A stretch of 64,000 nucleotides of DNA from Variovorax sp. N23 (GCF_025486315.1 NZ_JAOOPY010000014.1:92927-156926); one strand, 5' to 3'. Positions 25,603-33,957 are shown, counted from the first letter of the stretch. Made by a program: numbers and translations. The notes: generated by a model not told the origin, from the sequence alone.

Positions 25603-26018
25603 ACGAGCTCGTCAGCGCCAGCGTCGCATTGGCATCGTTGCACGCCCTGGCGCTCTGGGCGCGCACGGCGTCCACGCGTGCCTGGGGCGACGGCGCGCCT
25701 GCATCGCATCGGCGCGCCTGGGCCGTGGCGCTGGGCACCGTGGCCCTGCAGGGCATGGCCGCCGTCGCCACCACCGGGATCGCCGCCGGCCTGGCGCTGG
25801 TGCTCGCCTCGTGGATGCTGCTGGGCTGGCTGCTGGTGCTGTCCATGAACCAGTGGCCCGCCGGCACCCTGCGATGGGCGCCGCGCCTAGGCGCCGCCGG
25901 ATGCGCGGGCTGCGCGCTGGCGCTGGCCTGGGCACTTCTTCAGGGGCCGCCGACCTGGTCCGGCACCTCTTCGGGCGGCGCCAGCATGGTGCCTCGACAG
26001 GTGGCGGCACCGCAGTAG
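25599..26018 (+). CDS. Small membrane protein, DUF3325-like
   Basis: A 139-residue protein with three to four hydrophobic helices; the conserved-looking centre is LGTVALQGMAAVATTGIAAG then LVLASWMLLGWLLVLSMNQWP. Size and position fit DUF3325 proteins that sit at the end of siderophore receptor clusters; family members are usually about 110-115 residues. Here the reading frame runs about 25 residues further (PTWSGTSSGG...), through 79 bp that also encode the C-terminus of the convergent SET gene. The start overlaps the upstream stop (ATGA). Confidence 0.65.
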   Translation: MNELVSASVALASLHALALWARTASTRAWGDGAPASHRRAWAVALGTVALQGMAAVATTGIAAGLALVLASWMLLGWLLVLSMNQWPAGTLRWAPRLGAAGCAGCALALAWALLQGPPTWSGTSSGGASMVPRQVAAPQ

Positions 26019-26440
26019 CAGACGTAGTCGCTGGCCAGCGAGCCGTCGTCGGCGGTCAGGCCGTAATCGATGAAGAGTTCGTCGCCGGCGTCGACCGCCA
26101 CCAGCGTCTGGAACCTGAGCACCAGTTCGCCGCTGTCGTCGTAGTCCTCGACGGCTTCGCAGTTCGGGTCGCAGGAATGGTTGAGATGCCGCGTCGCGTT
26201 GCCGCCCTTGGCGCCGTCGATGGTCTCGTCGTTCGACAGCTTGAAGAGGTAGGTGAGCTGGTCGTTCCAGTCCTTGGCGGCGATCTGCGCGGGCGTGTAG
26301 CGGCGCCCTTCGTAGAGACCGAGGAAGGCCTCGGCCGGGAGGTCGCGCGTGGCGAAAGCGCCGAGGCCGTGGATACCGCTCTGCGCGACGCGAATGCAAG
26401 GGGTGGACGACGGCGAGGAGGTGGACTTGCGCTTTTTCAT
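25940..26440 (-). CDS. SET domain protein-lysine methyltransferase
   Basis: A 166-residue minimal SET protein. It has the SET N-terminal strand RVAQSGIHGLGAFATRDLPA (17-36), the cofactor knot NHSCDPN (87-93), the active-site Tyr126 in LFIDYG and a post-SET zinc trio Cys141-x-Cys143-x4-Cys148, which would complete a zinc site with Cys90. It would methylate lysine using S-adenosylmethionine; bacterial targets are mostly unknown. An N-terminal basic tail (MKKRKS) could contact nucleic acid. Its ATG overlaps the stop of the LysR gene (ATGA), so it is translated after the regulator. Confidence 0.9.
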   Translation of the reverse strand: MKKRKSTSSPSSTPCIRVAQSGIHGLGAFATRDLPAEAFLGLYEGRRYTPAQIAAKDWNDQLTYLFKLSNDETIDGAKGGNATRHLNHSCDPNCEAVEDYDDSGELVLRFQTLVAVDAGDELFIDYGLTADDGSLASDYVCYCGAATCRGTMLAPPEEVPDQVGGP

Positions 26441-27366
26441 GGGGGGCTCTGCACGCAATTTTCGCGCGCGGCCATGACAGCGAATCGCTCCGCCAGAAAA
26501 TCGACCAGCGCCCGCACCCGCGCCGGCACGAAACGCCCGCTGGGCAGCAGCGCATGCAGCGGGTACGGCTCGGTGTCCCAGTCGGGCAACAGGGAGACCA
26601 GCGTGCCGGCCGCCTCGTCCTGCCGCACGTCGAGTTCCGACTTGAAGGTGATGCCGCGGCCGGCCAGCGCCCACTGCCGCGCGAGCGAGGCGTCGTCGGC
26701 GAAGCGGTCGCCGTCGACACGCACTTCCGTCCACAGCCCCTGCTTCGCGAAGCGCCAGACGCGCTGGCGCCGGCCGCCGCGGTGGAAGGTCAGGCAGTTG
26801 TGCCGATGCAGGTCCTGCGGCGTCTGCGGCGTGCCGTGCTTCTTCAGGTAGGCGGGCGAGGCCCACAGGCGCGGCCGGCTCATCGCGAGCTGGCGCGCGA
26901 CCAGCCGCGAGTCGGCCAGCGGACCGTAGCGCAGGGCGACGTCGACCTCGTCGCGCATCACGTCGAGCGGCCGGTCGCCCACCGACAGCGCGAGTTGCAC
27001 GCCCGGGTGCGCGTCGAGGAAGTCGTCGAACCACGGCAGCAGCGTGCCGCGCGTGAGGTCGGAGGGCGAGGCCACGCGCACCGCGCCGACCAGCGCGCCG
27101 CCCTCCGCCGTCACCAGCGATTCGCCTTCGGCCAACAGGTCGAGCGCGCGGGTGGCGTAGTCGAGCAGTGTCTGGCCCTGCGGCGTGAGGCGCATGGCGC
27201 GCGTGGAGCGCTCGAACAGCCGCGCGCCGAGTTGCGCCTCCAGCCGCTTGAGCGCCGCGCTCGCCGCCGCCGGCGTGATGCCGAGCGCCCGGCCCGCCGC
27301 GCTGAGCGTGCCGCCCTGGGCGGTGAGCACCAGCACGCGGAGGTCGGCGAGATTCTCAATCTTCAT
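26437..27366 (-). CDS. LysR family transcriptional regulator
   Basis: A 309-residue LysR protein. The N-terminal winged helix reads LRVLVLTAQGGTLSAAGRAL then AAASAALKRLEAQLGARLFER (about 9-55). The effector domain contains the usual HPGVQLALSVGDRPLDVMRD and RVRALVDFLAERF at the end. It is divergent from a zinc-type alcohol dehydrogenase gene, which it probably controls, and translationally coupled to the SET methyltransferase. A 15-bp palindrome in the divergent spacer is a candidate operator. Confidence 0.93.
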   Translation of the reverse strand: MKIENLADLRVLVLTAQGGTLSAAGRALGITPAAASAALKRLEAQLGARLFERSTRAMRLTPQGQTLLDYATRALDLLAEGESLVTAEGGALVGAVRVASPSDLTRGTLLPWFDDFLDAHPGVQLALSVGDRPLDVMRDEVDVALRYGPLADSRLVARQLAMSRPRLWASPAYLKKHGTPQTPQDLHRHNCLTFHRGGRRQRVWRFAKQGLWTEVRVDGDRFADDASLARQWALAGRGITFKSELDVRQDEAAGTLVSLLPDWDTEPYPLHALLPSGRFVPARVRALVDFLAERFAVMAARENCVQSPP

Positions 27367-27421
27367 TTGAAACTGATGTGGGTTCCCGGCAGCTTATCAA
27401 ACGAAGAGCGGGCAAATACAG

Positions 27422-27436
27422 TGAACGCATCGTTCA
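27422..27436. promoter_or_regulatory. 15-bp palindrome in the LysR/dehydrogenase spacer
   Basis: TGAACG-CAT-CGTTCA is a perfect 6-bp-arm dyad. It ends 14 bases before the dehydrogenase ATG at 27451, overlapping the likely start of its transcript or its ribosome site, so a bound protein there would act as a repressor. It does not match the usual T-N11-A LysR box exactly. The rest of the 84-bp spacer shows no clear promoter. Confidence 0.45.
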
Positions 27437-27450
27437 TTGAAAGGTTCGCC

Positions 27451-28461
27451 ATGAAGGCCATCGGTTACTACGCCCCCCTCCCCATCGACGACCCTGCGTC
27501 TCTGCAGGACCTGACCCTGCCCGAGCCGGTGGCCGGTCCGCGCGACCTGCTGGTGCGCGTGTCCGCCATTTCGGTCAACCCGGTCGACACCAAGGTGCGC
27601 CGCAACGCCGCGCCCGAAGCCGGCCAGGCCAAGGTGCTGGGCTGGGACGCGGTCGGCACGGTCGAAGCCGTCGGCGATCAGGTAACCGGCTTCCGGATCG
27701 GCGACCGCGTGTACTACGCCGGCTCGATCACCCGCCCCGGCGCCAACGCCGAACTGCATGTGGTCGACGAACGCATCGTGGCGCGCGCGCCCCAAAGCCT
27801 CGACGACGCGCAGGCCGCGGCGCTGCCACTGACCACCATCACCGCCTGGGAACTGCTGTTCGACCGCCTCGGCGTGCCGCAGGGCGGCGGTGCCGGCCAG
27901 ACGCTGCTGATCACCGGCGGCGCGGGCGGTGTGGGCTCGATCCTGATCCAGCTCGCACGCCAGCTGACGCAGCTGCGCGTGGTCGCCACAGCCTCGCGCG
28001 TCGAGACGCGGCAGTGGTGCCTGAGCCTCGGCGCCCATGCGGTGATCGACCATTCGAAGCCGCTGGCGGCGGAACTCAAGGCCGCAGGCATCGGCCAGGT
28101 CGACCTGGTCGCCAGCCTCACGCAGACCCAGCAGCACTATGCGCAGATCATCGAGAGCCTGAAGCCACAGGGAAAGATCGGCGTGATCGACGACATGGCC
28201 GTGCTCGACGCGATGCCGCTCAAGACCAAGAGCCTGTCGCTGCACTGGGAGATGATGTTCGCCCGCTCGCGCTTCGAGACGCCCGACATGGCCGAGCAAG
28301 GCAAGCTGCTGGCAGAGGTCGCGGCGCTGGTCGACGCCGGCCGCATCCGCACCACCGCCAACGCGAGCTTCGGCACCATCAACGCCGCGAACCTGCGCCG
28401 CGCCCACGCGCTCATCGAGAGCGGCAAGGCGCAGGGCAAGGTGGTGCTGCAGGGCTTCTGA
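27451..28461 (+). CDS. Zinc-type alcohol dehydrogenase/quinone oxidoreductase family protein
   Basis: A 336-residue medium-chain reductase. The catalytic domain holds VSAISVNPVDTKVRRNAAPE and LGWDAVGTVEAVGDQVTGF; the Rossmann fold has the NADPH-binding AGGVGSILIQLARQLT motif. Zinc-ligand cysteines of true alcohol dehydrogenases are absent, which places it in the zinc-independent quinone oxidoreductase branch. It probably reduces quinones or enones with NADPH. The ATG at 27451 follows GAAAGG. The divergent LysR is its likely regulator, a very common layout in Burkholderiales. Confidence 0.92.
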   Translation: MKAIGYYAPLPIDDPASLQDLTLPEPVAGPRDLLVRVSAISVNPVDTKVRRNAAPEAGQAKVLGWDAVGTVEAVGDQVTGFRIGDRVYYAGSITRPGANAELHVVDERIVARAPQSLDDAQAAALPLTTITAWELLFDRLGVPQGGGAGQTLLITGGAGGVGSILIQLARQLTQLRVVATASRVETRQWCLSLGAHAVIDHSKPLAAELKAAGIGQVDLVASLTQTQQHYAQIIESLKPQGKIGVIDDMAVLDAMPLKTKSLSLHWEMMFARSRFETPDMAEQGKLLAEVAALVDAGRIRTTANASFGTINAANLRRAHALIESGKAQGKVVLQGF

Positions 28462-28483
28462 GCCCCTGGCCCCTTCGGGCCGA

Positions 28484-29827
28484 TCAGCGGCCCGGCGCCT
28501 TCGCCACCCGCCACACGGTGTTGCCCACGTCGTCGGCCACCAGCAGCGCGCCGGCCTTATCGAGCGCGACGCCCACCGGCCGGCCCTGCGCCTTGCCCTC
28601 GGCATTCAGGAAGCCGGTGAGAAAGTCCTTCGGCTGGCCCGTCGGCTGGCCGCCGATGAAGGGCACGAAGACGACCTTGTAGCCCGACTGCGGCTGGCGG
28701 TTCCACGAGCCGTGCTCGCCGATGAAGGCGCCGGTCGCGTACTCCGCCGGCATGCCGCGCGGGTTCGAGAAGGCCAGGCCCAGCGGCGCGACGTGCGTGC
28801 CCAGCGCGTAGTCGGGCGCAATGGCCTTGGCCACCTTGTCGGGCTGCTGCGGCTGCACGCGGATGTCGACGTTGCCGCCGTAGTAGCTCCAGGGCCAGCC
28901 GTAGAAGGCGCCGTCCTTCACCGAGGTGAGGTAGTCGGGCACCAGGTCGCTGCCGATCTCGTCGCGCTCGTTCACCACGGTCCACAGCGTCTTGGTGTCG
29001 GGCTCCCAGCCCATGCCGTTCGGGTTGCGCAGGCCGCTCGCGAACAGGCGCTTCTCGCCGCTCTTCGTGTCCACCTCCCAGATGGCAGCTCGGCCTGCTT
29101 CGGCCTCCAGGCCGTTCTCGCCGACGTTGCTGTTGGAGCCGACCGTCACGTAGAGCTTGCTGCCGTCCTCGCTGGCGATGACGTTCTTGGTCCAGTGGTG
29201 GTTGATGCCGGCGGGCAGATCGGTCACCTTCACCGGCGCGCCGGCGGCGGCCGTCTGGCCCTCGGTGTACGGCACCTTCACCAGCGCGTTGGCGTTGGCG
29301 ATGAAGAGTTCGTTGCCCACCAGCGCCATGCCGAAGGGCGACTGCAGCCCCTGGATGAAGACGTTGCGCGTCTCGGCCACGCCGTCGCCATCGGTGTCGC
29401 GCAGCAGCGTGATGCGGTTGGCGCTGGGCACCTCGGCGCCGGCGCGCCTCATGACCTTGCCCTGCACGAAGTCCTTGACCATGCCGATCGGGCCCTTCTT
29501 GGCTTCCGGCGCGCCGGGCTCCTTGGGCGGTTTGTTGCTTTCGGCCACCAGCACGTCGCCGTTGGGAAGCGTGTAGACCCAGCGCGGGTGGTCGAGCTGG
29601 CGGGCCAGGGCCGTGACCTTGAAGCCGGCCGGCGCGATCGGGCCGGCGGTGTCGGTCCAGCCGATGGCCTCGGAAACCTTCACCGTGGGGATGAAGGTCT
29701 TGTTGGGCGCGGGCAGCTGCGGCGTCGGGCCGACGCCGGCCTCGAAGGGCAGGCGCGCCGTTTCGCCGCAGGCGACGATGGCGGCAGCGGCCACGGGAAT
29801 CAGACAGAGGCGGGTCCAGCGGTGCAT
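28484..29827 (-). CDS. Sorbosone/glucose dehydrogenase-like PQQ beta-propeller lipoprotein
   Basis: A 447-residue periplasmic protein. The N-terminal CLIPVAAAAIVACGE has a lipobox ending at Cys20, so it should be lipid-anchored. The body is a six-bladed propeller with the soluble-aldose/sorbosone dehydrogenase signatures LDHPRWVYTLPNGDVLVAES, FGMALVGNELFIANANALV, GINHHWTKNVIASEDG and GLRNPNGMGWEP, plus FIGEHGSWNRQPQSGYKVVF near the end. These enzymes oxidise sugar aldehydes with PQQ. No PQQ-synthesis genes occur here. The gene is divergent from the alanyl-tRNA editing gene; the 128-bp spacer shows nothing I can name. Confidence 0.87.
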   Translation of the reverse strand: MHRWTRLCLIPVAAAAIVACGETARLPFEAGVGPTPQLPAPNKTFIPTVKVSEAIGWTDTAGPIAPAGFKVTALARQLDHPRWVYTLPNGDVLVAESNKPPKEPGAPEAKKGPIGMVKDFVQGKVMRRAGAEVPSANRITLLRDTDGDGVAETRNVFIQGLQSPFGMALVGNELFIANANALVKVPYTEGQTAAAGAPVKVTDLPAGINHHWTKNVIASEDGSKLYVTVGSNSNVGENGLEAEAGRAAIWEVDTKSGEKRLFASGLRNPNGMGWEPDTKTLWTVVNERDEIGSDLVPDYLTSVKDGAFYGWPWSYYGGNVDIRVQPQQPDKVAKAIAPDYALGTHVAPLGLAFSNPRGMPAEYATGAFIGEHGSWNRQPQSGYKVVFVPFIGGQPTGQPKDFLTGFLNAEGKAQGRPVGVALDKAGALLVADDVGNTVWRVAKAPGR

Positions 29828-29955
29828 TGAGGTCTCCTTGAGGTGCGGTTTCGTTGGGACGCATGGTGGGCGACCGTCCCTCCGCCGACTGTCGGCTGTG
29901 GGCGCTTTCGGGCGTGGTCCGGCTCGAAGACCGAGGCGCCGCTACCATCGGCGGC

Positions 29956-30717
29956 ATGACCGAAGACCTGTTCCGCGCCGACGCCTACCTGCAGGAATGC
30001 GCATCGCGCATCGTGCGCCTCGACGAGGCGGGCATCGTGCTCGACCGCACGGTGTTCTACCCGCTCGGCGGTGGCCAGGCCGGCGACACGGGCACGCTGC
30101 TGCTGGGCGATGGCCGCACGCTGGCGATCGCCGACACGCGCAAGGCCAAGGACGCCGAGGGCAAGCCGACCGACGAGATCCTCCACGTGCCGGCACCCGG
30201 CCAGGAGGCGCTGCTCGCAGCGCTCGCACCCGGCGACGACGTGACGGCCCGCATCGACTGGGAGCGCCGCCACCGGTTGATGCGCTTCCACACCGCCACG
30301 CACCTGCTCTGCCACCTGGTGGCGCAGCCGGTCAACGGCTGCTCGATCACGCCGGACTACGCGCGGCTCGACTTCCACATGACCGACCCGCTGGACAAGG
30401 ACGCGCTCACGGCCGGCCTGGCGCAGCTGGTCGGCGCGGCGCATCCGCTGGCGGTCGGGGCCATCACCGATGCCGAACTCGACGCCAATCCGTCGCTCGT
30501 CAAGAGCATGAGCGTGCAACCGCCGCGCGGCACGGGCACGGTGCGCACCATCCGCATCGGCGGCGATGGCGAGGGCGAGGGCGGCGTGCAGATCGACTTC
30601 CAGCCCTGCGGCGGCACGCACGTGGCCAACACCGCGGAGATCGGTGCGGTGGTCGTGACCAAGATCGAGAAGAAAAGCGCGAACAGCCGGCGCGTGGTGC
30701 TGGGCTGGGCGGCCTGA
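29956..30717 (+). CDS. Alanyl-tRNA editing protein (AlaX type II)
   Basis: A 253-residue trans-editing hydrolase related to the editing half of alanyl-tRNA synthetase. FYPLGGGQAGDTG is the family's glycine motif. Zinc ligands are visible as His112-x3-His116 (FHTATHLL) and Cys218-x3-His222 (PCGGTHVAN). It removes wrongly attached serine (or glycine) from tRNA-Ala in the cytosol. Length fits the long AlaX form without the aminoacylation domain. The chosen ATG (29956) gives the normal start MTEDLFRADAYLQ. Confidence 0.9.
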   Translation: MTEDLFRADAYLQECASRIVRLDEAGIVLDRTVFYPLGGGQAGDTGTLLLGDGRTLAIADTRKAKDAEGKPTDEILHVPAPGQEALLAALAPGDDVTARIDWERRHRLMRFHTATHLLCHLVAQPVNGCSITPDYARLDFHMTDPLDKDALTAGLAQLVGAAHPLAVGAITDAELDANPSLVKSMSVQPPRGTGTVRTIRIGGDGEGEGGVQIDFQPCGGTHVANTAEIGAVVVTKIEKKSANSRRVVLGWAA

Positions 30718-30765
30718 GCGGCGCCACCAGGAACCTTCTCCCTCTCTCCCGCTCCGACTGCCGGC

Positions 30766-32943
30766 ATGCTTCGCACCCTCCTCTCCCGACTCTTCGTCGC
30801 CGCGCTCGCCCTGGCCGCCGTGCTGCCGACCGCGGCCCAGTTGCAACCCAAGGCCTCGCCGGTCGTCACCACGCCGCATGTGCGGGCCGAACTGATCGCG
30901 CATGCGCCGGACGGCGTGGCGCCGGGCGCCAAGGTGTGGGTCGGGCTGCAGATCACGCACCAGCCCGAGTGGCACACCTACTGGAAGAACGCCGGCGACT
31001 CCGGCCTGCCGACCGAGCTGACGTGGACCCTGCCCCCCGGGATGGTCGCCGGCGACATCGCCTGGCCGGTGCCGAAAAAGATTCCAATCGGCAACCTCGC
31101 GAACTACGGCTACGAGCACACCGTGCTGCTGCCGGTGCAGCTCAAGATGGCGCCCGACTTCAAGCCGGCGGCCGCATTGATCGGCGCGGGCGGCATCGAC
31201 ATCCGGCTGAAGGCCTCGTGGCTGGTCTGCCGCAAGGAATGCATTCCCGAGGAGGGCGAGTTCGCGCTGACCCTGCCGGCGCAGGGTTCGACCGCGCTGC
31301 ACAAGGCCGACTTCGACGCGGCCTTCGCGGCGCAGCCGGTGCCGCTCGCGCAGCCTGGCACCATCGCCGTGGCCGACAAGGCGCTGAACGTGCGCATCGA
31401 CGGCCTGCCGCCGGCCGCGCGCGGCAAGACGCTCGAGTTCTTCCCCGAGACCGCGGAGGTGATCCACACCGCCGCCGTCTTCGGCAAGGACTGGACCCAG
31501 GCCTGGCAGGGCGACAGCTGGACCGCGACGATCCCGCTGGCCGACCAGCGCAGCGCCAGCCCGACGACGATGCCGGTGGTGCTGGCGCTGGCCGAGGCCG
31601 ACCGCCACGACGGCGCCCCGATCGCCTGGCGCACCGAGGCGCCCGTCACCGGCGCCTGGCCGGCGACCGCCGCCTCGGCGCAGGTGTCGCCGGCGCTGCA
31701 GGCGGCGCTCGACGCCAACACGGCGGCGCCGCAGCCGCAACCGGCGGGCAGCTTCGCGATGGCGCTGCTCGGCGCTCTGCTGGGCGGCCTGTTGCTCAAC
31801 CTGATGCCCTGCGTGTTCCCGGTGCTGGCGATCAAGGTGCTGGCCTTCGCCAACCATGCGGGCGACCGGCGCGGGCACCGCAGCGCCGGCCTGGCCTACA
31901 CGGCCGGGGTGATGGTCACCTTCCTGGCGCTGGGCGCGGCCATGCTGGCGCTGCGGGCCGCCGGCGAGCAGCTGGGCTGGGGCTTCCAGCTGCAGTCGCC
32001 GGCCGTCGTCGCGGTGCTGGCCGCGCTGTTCACGCTCATCGGCCTCAACCTGGCCGGCGTGTTCGAGTTCGGCTTCCTGTTGCCGCGCTCGCTGTGCGCC
32101 GCGCAGATGAAGCATCCGGTGGCGAACGACTTTCTCTCCGGGGTGCTGGCGGTGGTCATCGCCTCGCCCTGCACCGCGCCGTTCATGGGCGCGTCGCTCG
32201 GCTTCGCGATCGGGCTGCCGGCCGCCCAGGCGCTGATGCTGTTCGCGGCGCTGGGCCTCGGCCTGGCGCTGCCCTATCTGGTGGCGGGCTTCGTGCCGGC
32301 CGTCGTGCGCCTGCTGCCCAAGCCGGGCGCCTGGATGGACACGCTGCGCCGCGTGCTCGCTTTCCCGATGTTCGCCACCGTCGCCTGGCTGGTCTGGGTG
32401 CTGGGCCAGCAGAGCGGCATCGACGGCGCCGGCGCGCTGCTCGGCCTGCTGGTGTGCCTGGCCGCGGTGGTGTGGTCGTTCACGTTGCGCGGGCGCACGC
32501 GCATCGTCCTCGCCAGCGCGCTGCTGGCGTGCACCGCGGCGCTGGCGCTCGCGATCGGCGGCAACATCGTGCGGCCGGCCGAGCCGGCGGTGGCGGCGAG
32601 CGGCGCCCGCTGGCAGCCCTGGTCGGCCGCGCGGGTGGCCGAACTGCAGGCGGCCGGGCGACCGGTGTTCGTCGATTTCACCGCGGCCTGGTGCGTGACC
32701 TGCCAGTACAACAAGAAGGCCACGCTGAGCGACGCCGACCTGCTGGCCGACTTCGACGCCCGCCAGGTCGCGCTGCTGCGCGCCGACTGGACCCGCCAGG
32801 ACCCGGCGATCACCGCCGCGCTGAACGCGCTGGGGCGCAGCGGCGTCCCCGTGTACGTGCTGCAGGCGCCGGGCAAGGCGCCGGTGGTGCTGACCGAAAT
32901 CCTGAGCAAACGCGACCTGAAGGCGGCGCTGGCCGCCTTGTGA
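30766..32943 (+). CDS. DsbD-type thiol:disulfide interchange protein
   Basis: A 725-residue inner-membrane electron carrier. After a signal peptide (VAALALAAVLPTAAQ), a periplasmic domain carries a Cys155-x3-Cys159 pair (VCRKEC), more like the ScsB/DsbD-alpha variant than E. coli nDsbD. The eight-helix core has the transfer cysteines Cys349 (LMPCVFPVLA) and Cys469 (ASPCTAPFMG). The C-terminal thioredoxin domain has Cys643-x2-Cys646 (AWCVTCQYN). All three cysteine pairs needed to pass electrons from cytosolic thioredoxin to the periplasm are present. A single-cysteine redoxin gene follows 121 bp downstream and may be a client. Confidence 0.9.
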   Translation: MLRTLLSRLFVAALALAAVLPTAAQLQPKASPVVTTPHVRAELIAHAPDGVAPGAKVWVGLQITHQPEWHTYWKNAGDSGLPTELTWTLPPGMVAGDIAWPVPKKIPIGNLANYGYEHTVLLPVQLKMAPDFKPAAALIGAGGIDIRLKASWLVCRKECIPEEGEFALTLPAQGSTALHKADFDAAFAAQPVPLAQPGTIAVADKALNVRIDGLPPAARGKTLEFFPETAEVIHTAAVFGKDWTQAWQGDSWTATIPLADQRSASPTTMPVVLALAEADRHDGAPIAWRTEAPVTGAWPATAASAQVSPALQAALDANTAAPQPQPAGSFAMALLGALLGGLLLNLMPCVFPVLAIKVLAFANHAGDRRGHRSAGLAYTAGVMVTFLALGAAMLALRAAGEQLGWGFQLQSPAVVAVLAALFTLIGLNLAGVFEFGFLLPRSLCAAQMKHPVANDFLSGVLAVVIASPCTAPFMGASLGFAIGLPAAQALMLFAALGLGLALPYLVAGFVPAVVRLLPKPGAWMDTLRRVLAFPMFATVAWLVWVLGQQSGIDGAGALLGLLVCLAAVVWSFTLRGRTRIVLASALLACTAALALAIGGNIVRPAEPAVAASGARWQPWSAARVAELQAAGRPVFVDFTAAWCVTCQYNKKATLSDADLLADFDARQVALLRADWTRQDPAITAALNALGRSGVPVYVLQAPGKAPVVLTEILSKRDLKAALAAL

Positions 32944-33064
32944 AGAAGCGCCTCGCGCAGGGTGTCGATTTCATGACCCTGTCGACGCTACGGCTTGTCA
33001 CAGGCGGGTGAAGAAATCGGCCTAAGCTGCGGCCGTTATTTGGTTTTTCAGGAGTCTGCAGACC

Positions 33065-33757
33065 ATGCCATCCCTGTCATCGTCCGCCGCGCGATCGGCC
33101 CGCGCCGCCCGCCACGCCGGTGCCGCCCTCAACCGGGCCTCCCGCCGCGCCGTGATCGCCGCCGCCGTCGCGCTGGGCAGCACGCTGCTCATCGGCGCAC
33201 CGGCGCATGCCGCGCCGGCCGTCGGCCAGAAGGCCCCCGATTTCGTCGCCATGGACACCCGCGGCGCGCAGCACAAGCTCTCCGATTTCGCCGGCAAATA
33301 CGTGGTGCTGGAATGGACCAACCCCGGCTGCCCCTTCGTGCGCAAGCACTACGGCAGCGGCAACATGCCCGCCACGCAGAAGGCCGCCACCGCCAAGGGT
33401 GTGGTCTGGCTGGCCATCAACTCCACCGAACGCGCCGCCAGCGACTACCTGCAGCCGGCCGCGTTCGACGGCTGGATGAAGACGCAATCGGGTGCGCCGA
33501 CCGCCGTGCTGATGGACGAAGACGGCAGCATCGGCCAGGCCTACGGCGCGCGCACCACGCCGCACATCTTCATCATCGACCCGAAGGGCACGCTGGTGTA
33601 CGCCGGCGGCATCGACAGCATCCCGTCGTCCCGGCCCGACGACATCCAGGCCGCCACCAACTACGTGACCCAGGCCCTGGGCGAGGCCTTCGGCGGCAGG
33701 CCGATCAGCACGGCGGCAACCCGGCCGTACGGCGGCTCGATCAAGTACAAGGGCTGA
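33065..33757 (+). CDS. Periplasmic redoxin/thioredoxin-fold protein with a single cysteine
   Basis: A 230-residue exported protein. A long basic N-terminus ends in RASRRAVIAAAVALGS, possibly a twin-arginine signal, cleaved near AHA-APAVGQ. The AhpC/TSA-like domain begins APDFVAMDTRG and carries NPGCPFVRKHY with Cys89, the only cysteine in the whole protein; TTPHIFII provides the cis-proline. The motif replaces the CxxC of thioredoxins, so it cannot form its own disulfide and resembles a one-cysteine peroxiredoxin-like protein. CAGGAGTC upstream is a good RBS. It directly follows the dsbD-like gene, which suggests its reductant. Confidence 0.85.
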   Translation: MPSLSSSAARSARAARHAGAALNRASRRAVIAAAVALGSTLLIGAPAHAAPAVGQKAPDFVAMDTRGAQHKLSDFAGKYVVLEWTNPGCPFVRKHYGSGNMPATQKAATAKGVVWLAINSTERAASDYLQPAAFDGWMKTQSGAPTAVLMDEDGSIGQAYGARTTPHIFIIDPKGTLVYAGGIDSIPSSRPDDIQAATNYVTQALGEAFGGRPISTAATRPYGGSIKYKG

Positions 33758-33917
33758 GAAGCTGTGACCGAATCATCCACGCCCGCTCGACGTGCCCTGA
33801 CGACGCCCCTCGTCGTTGCAAATGCTCGCCATAGCCCCGGCTATGGCTGCGCTTTGCGCCTCGATGGACGCCGCCCTGGCGCGCCGCTCGGACGCGGCCC
33901 ATTCATTCACAGCTTCT
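33757..33917. repeat. 161-bp imperfect palindrome (MITE/REP-like hairpin element)
   Basis: The ends are perfect 11-bp inverted repeats AGAAGCTGTGA (33757-33767) and TCACAGCTTCT (33907-33917). The exact middle is GCCATAGCC-CC-GGCTATGGC (33828-33847, 9-bp arms). The arms between pair at roughly 60-65 percent by eye. Ends and centre are concentric within one base, so the whole stretch folds as one long hairpin. It starts at the redoxin stop codon, lies 40 bp before hemE and has no coding potential. Confidence 0.65.
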
Positions 33918-33957
33918 GACGGGGCACAGCGCGGCGCGCATCCTCGACAATCGGGGG

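Noticed and set aside
28468..28481. GGCCC-CTTC-GGGCC hairpin between two convergent genes as a terminator
   Set aside because: Only five base pairs and no T-run on either strand.
29828..29955. Riboswitch or small RNA in the sorbosone-dehydrogenase/alaX spacer
   Set aside because: No stable hairpin, known motif or terminator was seen in the 128 bp.
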